Source: Melanopsichium pennsylvanicum
Lineage: Eukaryota; Basidiomycota; Ustilaginomycetes; Ustilaginales
NCBI GenBank assembly: GCA_900208305.1
Contig: OAPG01000018.1
Span: 492,140 to 556,139 of the forward strand
Direction of reading: 5' to 3'
DNA: 64,000 nt
Shown here: in pieces, positions 22,175-31,622 of the stretch
Layout of the letters: each line of letters opens with the position of its first letter
Position numbering within the stretch: position 1 is the stretch's first letter
Translations under genes and position numbers: made by a program
The notes under the pieces: generated by a model
Told to the model about the DNA's origin: nothing
Database searches by the model: none
The model's input: only the letters and a program-made list of their open reading frames with translations

Positions 22175-24037
22175 TCATAACAATCCAAGTTGAATCTGAT
22201 CTCTTCTAACATTCATTGCAAAATCCATTAACCTATTCAACTCGCTTCTCTCGACTGCTACTTTTGGATCCGCCGCAATCACCGCCCCTTCCTCCTCTTT
22301 CTCCTCTTTTGAGTCTCCTTGTCCATCAACCAATCCTGAAAATTTTTGTTTGACACTTCTTCCACTCCTACTAACACTATCAGACAAAGGTGCAACAGTT
22401 GCATCATTAGCATTTTCAAATCGAATCATATTATTGTTTCGTGATCCAGGTCGAGAACCACTAGCCATGGATGCAAATCGTAAAATATGGGACAATTCCC
22501 TTTCCCGTTGATCCAATTCTGTTTCGAAATCCAACTCCAGTTCCAATTTCGACTCTTCCACGGAATCTGTTGAACGTTTCCTACCTGGACCAAATCTATC
22601 CCTACCTCCACCGCTACTGCTGGTAATGTCATTGGTGACGACGTCGAATCGAGATCCTAGGCTATTCGGCACATCAACGTCGTACGTCATTCTCGATGGT
22701 AAAGGTGTTGTTCTTGTTTTCGTTGTTGTTGTCATTGGTGCACACGGATCGGCAACGGTGTTGCTTATGATTGTAGGTTCTGACATACCATCTATCTTAG
22801 CAACGGCAGGTTGGATTGTTGAACTTGTCGGTGGTACTGAAGAAGACGATCTTGAAATAACATTATTCCCAGGTCTGGCAGAGGTGATGGTGGCGGAATT
22901 GATGAATGGGGAAGCTTTCGGTCGTTCGACAATGGTCAAAAACCCCATTAAGTTCGACACATTTTTCTCACTTGCCCCTTCTGCGCTCCTATCATGTTCA
23001 CCAGCCCTCACCCTAGAAGAAACTCGATCATCGTCATCGTTGTCCTTTGCTTTGACACCTTCAAGTAAAATATCCCCAATCCCATTCGTATCATCATGTT
23101 CCACGTCTTCCAACCTCACCCCACTCTCCCGCTCCATGTCCTCCAACAATTCTATATCTTGCCAACCTCCCGGATGGTTTGTCAATTTTTGCCATTTCCC
23201 ACCTCCCAACACACTATTTCCTCGTTCTCCATCTAGCTTGTTCGTACTACCCCCACCTCGGTCGGTATTTTGATCCGCAAACCCAACCTCTTTGTCTTCC
23301 AGTACCCACCTTAAGATCCACTCTGATCTGGCATAACATGGTTTTGAGCAGAAAGCATGTTTTAAATCATCCCATGTATTTCCCGCTTCACCCAGATTCA
23401 AATCCTCGACCGCCTTAACACTCTTGTCTCGCAGATTGATCTTGTACTTTGCCACTCCGCCATCACCACGTTTTGTCCGAATCGATGGAGAAGGATTAGC
23501 ACAGGATGGATAGGCACATTTGTTAGCCAATGTCCTCTCCTCTAGGATTTGACCCCAACTCGAACTTGAAAGGAACAAGAGTGATTTCTTGAGTTCTTCT
23601 AAACTCGTGGGAGGTTGTGATTCTATCAACTTTTCTTGGTAAAACAGAATCACTCGTTGTCGTTCTTGATTTGAAAGGATTGAAGTAGTAAGAAGTTGAA
23701 TGTCGGTTGGTTGAATGGGGGAATCTGCAGTTGTGGTGGTGTCGAGGAAAGGCTGCATAGCCTGAATTGCATTTCTGTTTCGTGTTGCTGCACTAATAGA
23801 GCACGATGATGTTGATGACGATGATGCAGAAGTTCTGCAAGATAAATTCAAGCCTGAATTGTTGCTCAGAGAGAGGGACTTTGAAGAAGGAGAGTCTTTC
23901 TTTGAACGTTCTAAAACCTTCATCGAAGCTGCTGAGCCGGGAATGCGATTCACATCTTGTGGCGCTTTACGAAATTCCGATCGTGAAGAAGGCTGCGTCT
24001 CTTCCGCCGAAAAAGGTGGATCTGAACGCTTTGACAT
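22175..24037 (-). CDS. RTR1: RTR1/RPAP2-type RNA polymerase II CTD phosphatase
   Basis: 620 residues from the first in-frame ATG (MSKRSDPPFSAEE). The family signature is present: LANKCAYPSCANP near residue 200, and FCSKPCYARSEWILRWVL about 50 residues later. These provide the paired cysteines (and neighbouring residues) of the atypical zinc-binding fold. RTR1/RPAP2 removes phosphate from the polymerase II C-terminal repeat during the initiation-to-elongation change and helps polymerase enter the nucleus. The N-terminal 110 residues are Ser-rich and the C-terminal half is long, acidic and predicted disordered, making the protein more than twice the size of yeast Rtr1. Transcribed in the same direction as the Nudix gene, whose stop is 500 bases upstream. 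Upstream in-frame codons exist but none is ATG. Confidence 0.9.
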   Translation of the reverse strand: MSKRSDPPFSAEETQPSSRSEFRKAPQDVNRIPGSAASMKVLERSKKDSPSSKSLSLSNNSGLNLSCRTSASSSSTSSCSISAATRNRNAIQAMQPFLDTTTTADSPIQPTDIQLLTTSILSNQERQRVILFYQEKLIESQPPTSLEELKKSLLFLSSSSWGQILEERTLANKCAYPSCANPSPSIRTKRGDGGVAKYKINLRDKSVKAVEDLNLGEAGNTWDDLKHAFCSKPCYARSEWILRWVLEDKEVGFADQNTDRGGGSTNKLDGERGNSVLGGGKWQKLTNHPGGWQDIELLEDMERESGVRLEDVEHDDTNGIGDILLEGVKAKDNDDDDRVSSRVRAGEHDRSAEGASEKNVSNLMGFLTIVERPKASPFINSATITSARPGNNVISRSSSSVPPTSSTIQPAVAKIDGMSEPTIISNTVADPCAPMTTTTKTRTTPLPSRMTYDVDVPNSLGSRFDVVTNDITSSSGGGRDRFGPGRKRSTDSVEESKLELELDFETELDQRERELSHILRFASMASGSRPGSRNNNMIRFENANDATVAPLSDSVSRSGRSVKQKFSGLVDGQGDSKEEKEEEGAVIAADPKVAVERSELNRLMDFAMNVRRDQIQLGLL

Positions 24038-24536
24038 TGTCGTGGCTCTTTTGGAAAACTGAATCAAGAGAATGAGATGCAAGATGTGTGAGGGAAAGGG
24101 CGCATAAGTCAATGTAAACGAAAGGTGACCATTTCTCGTGTTATCAAAATTCGCTAAGGGTCCACAGACGGCTTAACTGAGCTCAGTGCTTTTGTGGGTG
24201 TAATCCCCCGGCGCGCTGAGCTCTCAAAATTCCCGCCTTTACGCTTCGCCGTCTTCCAAATTCCGGCTTCCGCATTAATATTTCGTGTTTTTCCCCACGA
24301 TAGATTGTAACAGTACAGTAATTTTACATTACGCGTACCCCTTGTATGAACCGTTGTCAATATCTCAGTGTTTGGCAGCTTTTAAATAATAACGGAGAGA
24401 CTCTCGTCTTCAACATTAGAGTGACATAAACAGCAAAGTCAGGCCCCGCACAGATCAATTTCGAAGAAGGTGAGAAGAATTACATGCACGACAGCGACAT
24501 GACAATGAGCGTACACAGCATCTGGGCCGCCGCCTT
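24038..24536 (-). other. Spacer between Nudix and RTR1 genes
   Basis: Includes the RTR1 promoter and the Nudix 3' region. A TACAGTA lies at 24314-24320 next to AT-rich sequence. No gene seen. Confidence 0.5.
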
Positions 24537-26135
24537 CTAACCCAACAGCTCGTCCAAACCCAATCCTGGCAGACCCCTCCTTGCCCTGTTCACCTTCCTC
24601 CCGAACAACCACGCCGCAACACCACCGGCACTCATCATACCTAATGCCCTCAATACCACCGCTACCACCAGCGCCCTCCTCACCGCGCTGTAAAACGCAC
24701 CCAATGCCATGCCGCTCCAATTGAATTTTCTCTCCATCATCGTGCCCACACTCGCTTCCCAGCCCCTCACAACGGTTCGATAACGCCAGCCAAAGAACCA
24801 GATCCAAAAGTTGACATCCGGATAGCTGAAGCGAGGAAATACGGATGTGAGCGATGGCGCTAAAGCGTGGGATGTAGGTGGAGGATTCAGGTGGAACTCG
24901 TCGCGAACTCGACCAATGACTCTGTTAAGTGAATGGATTGGAGATGAGACTAGCTCGGAAGCCGTCGGCATAGATGAATGCGATTCAGCCTGAAGTGGTG
25001 GTACGGAACGAGGTAGACTAGCACGTGAAGCTTCCGGTTGCTCCAAACTCGGCAGAACCCCACCTTGACCGAGCCTGAATGAAGAGTTGCTGCTAAACGT
25101 AGTCATGTGAGACAACAGATCCAGCGTCATTCCCAACGTCAACCCCCACAACCTCAACTCTGACCTCACATGGCTTTCTTCCACCCTCGCAACGTGCGAG
25201 CCCGCCTTCTCCGCACCGAAGTTGCTCGCATCCGCAATCGCTCCCTCGTCTACCTCGTCATCATACTCGGCAACAGCCACAGGCTCGTTGGGCAACAAGA
25301 CACATTTGAAATCCATCTTACCCACCAACGCCCTCAGAATCCACCTCACCAATGGACTCTTTGGCGCAAGCCGGCTACTGATATCCACACTCGTCGTTCC
25401 CCATTTGGGCCTCGGCGTGTAGAGCAGTTCGAGTGGAATCCAGTGTGCACTTGCCACTTCGCTAGGCTGTAAATCGGGCATCGGACTGAACGGGCTTGTC
25501 TGAATAAACACGTACGGCGAAAGTACCATGAGCAATCTTTTCCCAAGCGACGTTGTGATCTCACGATCATCTAGCTGACCCACGCACGAAAATTCCTTTT
25601 CAGCCAGATCGATCCCTACTTCTTCCCACGTTTCCCTCATAGCTGTGTACAGTCCATTTTCATCGCCTTCCTCCTTTCGTCCGCCTGGAAATGCGACATG
25701 CGCACTCCAGTTGTCGCCCACTCTAGCGGCCCGCTTGATGTACAGGATCTCGGGTGTTCCTCTTCGAACCCACGGCTGGTCGAAAAAGTGGGAGAGGGTG
25801 GAAGAGAGGTTCTCGCTCGCAACACTGGATGCGATGGATTGATCGAGTGATTCTTGCGAAACGTGGACGCCAGAGTTGACCATGTCGGACGTCGGATCAA
25901 CACCGGTTGGAGGAGGTGATGACGACGAGTGTTGTGCTTCGGGATCATGATTTTGGGCTAGCCATGCTTCATCTTCAAGTGTTGGACGCACTCGGAGAAG
26001 GATAGCCACGGAAGCTCTGCGAGGCTGAGTGGGGGGTGAGGCAATGGTTCGAGGAGGGATGCGCGAGATTCGAAGTAGCGCATGTGAGAGGTGCGAGAGG
26101 ATGGTGGTAATATTGTTAGCCGAAGACGAAGCCAT
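24537..26135 (-). CDS. Nudix hydrolase (NUDT7/8, Pcd1 type) with C-terminal membrane region
   Basis: 532 residues from the only usable in-frame ATG (MASSSANNITTILSHL). The Nudix box is at about residues 159-184: FPGGRKEEGDENG followed by TAMRETWEEVGI, with the catalytic REXXEE core intact. The one-residue-longer spacing between GG and RE resembles NUDT7/NUDT8/Pcd1 enzymes, which cleave CoA or related pyrophosphates in peroxisomes and mitochondria. An unusual addition of about 250 residues follows. It contains a Trp/aromatic-rich segment (FWIWFFGWRYRTVVRGW), a hydrophobic stretch around GMALGAFYSAVRRALVVAVV, and a Leu/Gly-rich tail. That suggests anchoring in an organelle membrane. Substrate is inferred from box spacing only. 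Codons upstream of the ATG stay open for 58 residues and look like a mitochondrial presequence, so a spliced or non-ATG start is possible. Confidence 0.85.
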   Translation of the reverse strand: MASSSANNITTILSHLSHALLRISRIPPRTIASPPTQPRRASVAILLRVRPTLEDEAWLAQNHDPEAQHSSSSPPPTGVDPTSDMVNSGVHVSQESLDQSIASSVASENLSSTLSHFFDQPWVRRGTPEILYIKRAARVGDNWSAHVAFPGGRKEEGDENGLYTAMRETWEEVGIDLAEKEFSCVGQLDDREITTSLGKRLLMVLSPYVFIQTSPFSPMPDLQPSEVASAHWIPLELLYTPRPKWGTTSVDISSRLAPKSPLVRWILRALVGKMDFKCVLLPNEPVAVAEYDDEVDEGAIADASNFGAEKAGSHVARVEESHVRSELRLWGLTLGMTLDLLSHMTTFSSNSSFRLGQGGVLPSLEQPEASRASLPRSVPPLQAESHSSMPTASELVSSPIHSLNRVIGRVRDEFHLNPPPTSHALAPSLTSVFPRFSYPDVNFWIWFFGWRYRTVVRGWEASVGTMMERKFNWSGMALGAFYSAVRRALVVAVVLRALGMMSAGGVAAWLFGRKVNRARRGLPGLGLDELLG

Positions 26136-29100
26136 AGTGGAAAAATGTAGGAGTTTCGCTGTTCTACCGGTGGAAATGAAGCTGGACGACGATGAGAAGC
26201 GTGTGGTTGGGGTAAGAGTGAATAGCGAGGTACGGAAGACGGCACCAATCCGTCCTGCCGTGGTTGTGGTGGTGATTAAGGAGAGTATGGCTGCAGAAGA
26301 CACGCTCAAGCTCGTCCTTCAAAACATGAAAGCGGTACGTTACGGGTAGGTGTCGGACGGTAATTGAAGCGAAATCGAGGGTGGAGAGTGTGAGAGGCTC
26401 TGAGACAGTCGACACTGGACGCTTTCGAGTATTTGAGTGATGGTGACCGACCAAGGTATACCGAGCATGTGAAATTGTAGTGTACGGGCAACGTCGTCCA
26501 CGCGTGCGGTGCGTCTTGGAGTTTGTGAGGCTGATCTGACCACACCCACGACCCCCAAAAAAGTGATTTTGGAATTGTCTTTCTTTGTCTTTTCCCCAGC
26601 TGTTGTCGTAGTTGAGCTTCTCGTGCGATTGAAAGCCAGAAAATCAAAACGATCGGCATCTACGTGGCCGATGTCCTGATCTATTTGCTCAACCCAACCG
26701 TGCCTTGCTGAGGAGATCGCAAAGTCGGATCCGGTAGATTCTATTTTCCAAACTCTTAAGTTTTTTTTGGTTTTTTTTTTTTGGTTTTTTTTTGGTTTTC
26801 CTAAATTTACGAACAATACGACGGCCTCCAAGCAACGACGAGATCTAGACTGGGCTTTTGCTTGATCACGTTTGGTTGCTTGGCAAAAGCCCTGCAGCGT
26901 GACGAAGGTGGTCCACCCCTAAATGCCTGCATGAAGTCACACATGGCAAACTTAGCTGGTACACGGGCCTCTCCTCTCTCGCTTTTATTTCGAAGATCAA
27001 CTTAATCGATTGGTCCCCACCTCGATTGCGAGACTGCAAAGCCGCACATGTTGTTCTCGAAGGCTGCGGGAACAGAACAAACTGCTAGGGTGGGCATAGC
27101 TACATCAGCATGCTTTATCGAGGCCGCAATCTTGGTTTGAGGCATGATACCGTCAACATTTCACAAGTCAACCTCAAATATGAAAGCTGCACACCCTCTT
27201 GATATACAGTTGAGCTCAATGTGAGCTTTCCGCATGCTCAAGTCCACAACGTCTCGAGCTCGAACTCGAGCGAATCAATCGCGAGTAGTACTGTTAGATG
27301 AACAAGCGCGACATAAGTTGTGCGTCGTTTGTCGAGAATGAAGCGGGTCAGGCGAGCAGCAAGAGCAGAGAAGGCGAGAGTGTCGGAAGCAGCGATGAGT
27401 AAGGAAGCAATGAACTCTCTTGTGAGCTAAGCTGGACCCAGGGAAAAATGATGTGGAAACGAGAACCGGTCCGCCCGCTGTTGTGCCGTTGCGTTAAAGG
27501 CACAATTCTGGCTCTTGAGAAGAACGAACAAGAAGCGGATGAGGGCATTTGCAAAGCCTCAGTGCGATGTAACTGTCCCGCTCAATATGACACCCCTTGA
27601 CGTCAAAAACTCGCTTAGCTGATCTCCGCCTTACAACCGCCAAAATTGTGTACAATCTCAAACCACAAGTTTCCCTTTTTCAAAAAAAGCGGCTCGATTT
27701 GGCTGGTTGATCCTGGATCGCAAGCGAACCAAAATGTGGCTCTGCTCAAAATTTGCACACCGGACCATCCGAGGACAAGGGCAGTCCGACTGTCTTCCAG
27801 TGCTACATCTGGCTGATTGCCATGGCTTGCCATTGGTTTCGTTTTTGGCAAACTCTCACGAGAGGAGACGTGGTCTCTGGTCTTGACAGTCCCTCATGAT
27901 GCGACATTTTCAAAATATCGCAGAATCCGACGTTGGAAAAGCAACAGTCGGTTGCTTCCGATCGGCACCTGTCACCCCTTTCAGCTCATGCACATTTGCT
28001 CGTGGGGCAGGCGTTTTTCCAGTACACTTGTTTTCGCAAAAATGTGACATTGACAGGTAGCCGCCCCCTCTCCTCGTGCTCGTCCCTTTGTCGCCTCTGG
28101 CCGCAGATTGGCACTTGAACAGGTAAGGCTGCATCGCTATTCGAGTGCACTACGTAAAAGCTCAGGCGGAGTCAAAATGTGAGAGAAACGCGAACTCAGC
28201 TTTCAGGTACAGACTCATTCTCACAAACAGTTCCATATGGCTATGAGCTAGAATTAAGAAGCGTTGCGAGAGGTTGATCAAAAAAAGGGTACCACGTTTG
28301 CCCGCGGCTGCATCATTTCCACATCGACAAGAATCTGAGCTCGTGCTGCTCCTGCTTGATACTGCACAGAGGAATGGATGACGGCGTTTGCCTGAACATC
28401 TGATCCATAGTATAATTTTGTCTGCTCTTGACCTTGACAGGGGACCGGCGATTCAACCCAATCTTCTTCATATCTGGAATCACTTTCGTCACCGCTGCTT
28501 CACAGTGTGCGTGTGACGCTGACGGAGCATCCGCCGTGATGCCCGGCATGCCGCCTCTCTCAAGCCCTCTCGATTCGCCAAGTTCATCGACTAGACCCTT
28601 TTTTTTTGTTCTGTCTCTTCCAGTGAAGTGACTGTACTGTAAAGTAAGATACGTTTGAGTGCATGTCGGGATGACAGCCGGGCTTAATGCACTGGATTCG
28701 TCTGTGCCTCACTCTGCAGAGCCAAAGTTGCTCACGATCCCTGCTCATTTGAGCCTGAAAGTGGAACCTAGATTTTGAGCCAAAGGTTGCTTCACCCTAT
28801 CCCGCTATGTCAAAAAGAGAATCTCAAGCTCGTTATCAGCTTGCTTGCAATGCTGTGACGGTCGTTATTCTACGCCATCATCATCTCAGCCCACATCCAT
28901 GTCTTCTTCAATGTGCTGAGCTTTCACGAACTACCTCCCCAAACCTTATCCAGCCCAAGATCGGCCCAGTACCGATATCACACGCCATTTGTGTGATCGC
29001 CAGCACCCCATTTTGCGCTCAAGATTTACGGACGACCTTCCAAAAAGATCATTATCCTCACCTTGAAAGCGGTGCCTTCATAGGCAGCTCCCTTAAGGTC

Positions 29101-29213
29101 GAGACATCAGGCTGATCAGGATCGGTCAAGCGTGACGTCAAAGAAGCGACCGGAAGATCTCTCTGCCCAGCTGATCGTTCACAAAGCCTATTCAAGGCAG
29201 CGTATCCGCAATC
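26136..29213. other. Divergent intergenic region, Nudix (-) and KRE6/SKN1-type (+)
   Basis: 3.1 kb without a supported gene. Contains T-rich simple sequence at about 26760-26800, two TGACGTCA palindromes (27598-27605 and 29133-29140) and a TACTGTA at 28635-28641. Short reading frames lack domains or signal peptides. The 170 bases next to the Nudix ATG may be a leader with alternative initiation. Confidence 0.5.
29133..29140. promoter_or_regulatory. TGACGTCA (CRE/ATF-type) palindrome
   Basis: Perfect 8-bp cAMP-response-element consensus 73 bases before the KRE6/SKN1-type ATG. Binding by a bZIP factor is inferred from consensus and position only. Confidence 0.45.
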
Positions 29214-31019
29214 ATGTCAGTATCGAAAGAAGCCCTCGAGACGGGCTCGACCGTGTCTCATGGCGGCTCTACCCACTCTCAAATCTCCGCACCACTCTCT
29301 CGAATATCACCACAGACCTCTCCGAGCGAGAAAGCAAGCTCGTCCGATTCACCCTACCTCGACTCCGAAGTTCCGAAATCACATGAGGGAATGCCGTTCA
29401 ACGACTTTGTGATTGAAAAAGACGACTTGCACGACTATGAAGCTCAGAATCCCGTCAAGCGTCACATGGATCCGCGCGTGATCCTCGACTTGACTACTAT
29501 GTCGATCGTGATCGCCGGAATCGTCACACTCTTTCTGGGATATCCCGTCATTCACTTTGGCAGTCTAGCAAGAGGCAACAGAGCTAGCCAGAGTCTGGGA
29601 GGGACGAATGCCTCGGGTCAAGTTCCGACCTTTCAAAATATGCGCATGTCGCTCGTTGATCCTGATACACCGCAAGAGTTTAGGACAAAATCGTCGGTCG
29701 ACGGATCCCAACAGATGCAGCTCGTTTTCAGTGACGAATTCAATACCGATGGAAGATCGTTCTATCCAGGTAATGACCCATTTTGGACTGCGGTGGATCT
29801 CTGGCCTTGGGCGACAGGAGATTATGAATGGTACAGTCCAGAAGCTGTGACAACACAGGGAGGTAATTTGGTTATCACAGCAGATCAGGTGGAGACCAAC
29901 AACCTCAACTTCCGCAGTGGTCAACTCACTACATGGAACCAGTTCTGCTTCACTGGCGGATACATTGAAGTGCGGCTCCAATTGCCGGGAAGCAGTTCCG
30001 TTTCAGGTTGGTGGCCAGCTGTTTGGACGATGGGGAATCTCGGACGAGCCAACTACGGCGCTACGACTCAAGGTACATGGCCTTATGCCTATGACGCTTG
30101 TGATGTCGGTACGCTCCGAAACCAAACATACCCCGATGGATCGGGTCCCGTCGGTGCCCTTACGAGTGGTAACACTGTCTACAATCGAAAGTACGATACC
30201 TCATCCATCAGCTGGCAACCCGGTCAGCGACTTTCGGCCTGCACATGTGCAGGCGAGGATCACCCAGGACCCACAGACTCGAGTGGCAACTATGTTGGTC
30301 GATCCGCACCCGAAATCGATGTCATTGAAGCGCAAGTCGGAAATGGCATCGGAGGTGTTTCGCAGTCCGGTCAATGGATGCCTGCCAATTACAGATACGA
30401 GCTCATCAACACCACCGGAACCGAATACGAATTCTTCCAATCCTCTGCACAGCTCAATTCGTACCAAGGAAACGTTCTCCAACAATCGGCAAGTGGTGTG
30501 GTCGACACGCTCCAAACTGCATACCAGTACAGCGGTGGGGACTTTTCGGTGTACGGGTTTGAGTACAAAACCGGTTACGATGGCTACATCAATTGGATCT
30601 CGAATGGTCAGCGTTCGTGGTCGCTCAACTCGGGTGCACTTGCAGCTGATCCTCGGGTGAACATCAGTCGTCGACCGGTTCCACAAGAACCTATGTACAT
30701 TTTGATCAATCTCGCCATTTCGTCTGGATTCGGAAACATCGATTGGGAAAATCTCCAATTTCCAGGCAAGATGCTCGTCGATTATGTTCGGGTGTATCAA
30801 CCCGAAGGTCAGACGAACATTGGATGTGATCCGGATGATTTCCCTACTCAGGCGTATATCAATAAGCACATCGAAGCATACACCAACCCGAATCTGACGG
30901 TTTGGGGTGAGACTGCGGAACAAGGTGGATATCAGCAGGATTGGCCTCGAAATAGATTATATCCCGATGGATGCGAAAATCCACCGTCAAAGTCTCCTGG
31001 TCCCAATCCAGCCGCTTAG
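29214..31019 (+). CDS. KRE6: KRE6/SKN1-type beta-glucan synthesis protein (GH16 fold)
   Basis: Single exon, 601 residues. A Ser/Thr-rich cytosolic N terminus precedes one transmembrane helix at about residues 92-113 (MSIVIAGIVTLFLGYPVI), giving a type II membrane topology. The lumenal part is a GH16-like jelly roll with the family blocks LVFSDEFNTDGRSF, GGYIEVRLQLPG, WWPAVWTMGNLGRANYG, YAYDACDVGTLRNQTYPDG and the catalytic-type EIDVIEA near residue 365. Several N-glycosylation sequons are visible. KRE6 and SKN1 are needed for cell-wall beta-1,6-glucan; they act in the secretory pathway and at the plasma membrane. Slightly shorter than yeast Kre6, mainly in the N-terminal tail. Divergent from the Nudix gene and convergent with MEF1. 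KRE6 versus SKN1 cannot be separated from sequence alone. Confidence 0.92.
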   Translation: MSVSKEALETGSTVSHGGSTHSQISAPLSRISPQTSPSEKASSSDSPYLDSEVPKSHEGMPFNDFVIEKDDLHDYEAQNPVKRHMDPRVILDLTTMSIVIAGIVTLFLGYPVIHFGSLARGNRASQSLGGTNASGQVPTFQNMRMSLVDPDTPQEFRTKSSVDGSQQMQLVFSDEFNTDGRSFYPGNDPFWTAVDLWPWATGDYEWYSPEAVTTQGGNLVITADQVETNNLNFRSGQLTTWNQFCFTGGYIEVRLQLPGSSSVSGWWPAVWTMGNLGRANYGATTQGTWPYAYDACDVGTLRNQTYPDGSGPVGALTSGNTVYNRKYDTSSISWQPGQRLSACTCAGEDHPGPTDSSGNYVGRSAPEIDVIEAQVGNGIGGVSQSGQWMPANYRYELINTTGTEYEFFQSSAQLNSYQGNVLQQSASGVVDTLQTAYQYSGGDFSVYGFEYKTGYDGYINWISNGQRSWSLNSGALAADPRVNISRRPVPQEPMYILINLAISSGFGNIDWENLQFPGKMLVDYVRVYQPEGQTNIGCDPDDFPTQAYINKHIEAYTNPNLTVWGETAEQGGYQQDWPRNRLYPDGCENPPSKSPGPNPAA

Positions 31020-31622
31020 ACGCTCATTCTCCCCAAAACGATAGATCTGGCAATCACTCTCACAGAGACCAGGGATGTTTAAATTCCAGCATGCATTCGT
31101 TCGCTTCCTCCCCCCTCTTTCTTGTACTCTCTCTACCTTGATACCAAGTCGAAACCGGACCGGCTAAATAACCCTGTTGTATTCTTTTGTATCTGTTTCA
31201 CCATATGCTAAGTTAGCATCAAAGTTTTACATCTCCCTTAATTTTTCTTTTGCCAGGTACGCGTTCCATTGCCTGCCCCGACAATGACATTTTAAAGGCC
31301 GGCCCGATATGCCGGGCCGACGCTTCATTTGCTCGAAATGTGTGTGTTTGCAGGACATGCACCTTCGTTTGTAACCAAGCAGTATTTAGTCTTTGGGTGC
31401 AAAGATCGGCAGCGCTGTCTTTTGGCCCATCAGTCAAAACCATACGACACGATCCGAGGTCGATGATCTCTTTCGAAAACAATGCAAAAAAGGAGTCGTG
31501 GTGGGAATCAAAACAATGGTCTCTATATGGGAATGACAAAATACACTCGATACAAAAAAATAAGAATGAAAAAAACCCGAAAGAACTAGAAAGCTGCGAA
31601 AGAGTGGAACAAGACTGGGATG
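31020..31622. other. Convergent 3' intergenic region, KRE6/SKN1-type and MEF1
   Basis: 0.6-kb spacer with 3' sequence of both genes. A GC-rich hairpin lies at 31300-31319. The MEF1 side (about 31550-31580) is A-rich. No gene seen. Confidence 0.5.
31300..31319. terminator. GC-rich hairpin between convergent genes
   Basis: Perfect 7-bp stem CGGCCCG / CGGGCCG around a 6-nt loop, about 280 bases past the KRE6-type stop and 300 past the MEF1 stop. A role in ending or separating convergent transcription is inference from position; eukaryotic termination does not require such hairpins. Confidence 0.25.

Noticed and set aside
26340..26831. 163-codon minus-strand frame upstream of the Nudix gene
   Set aside because: No domain; low-complexity Lys and Thr runs; no convincing splice connection to the Nudix frame.
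10411..28641. Genome-wide regulatory role for TACAGTA, seen in many spacers
   Set aside because: A 7-mer is expected about eight times on both strands of 64 kb, close to what I found; only the tandem block at 10411-10454 is clearly non-random.
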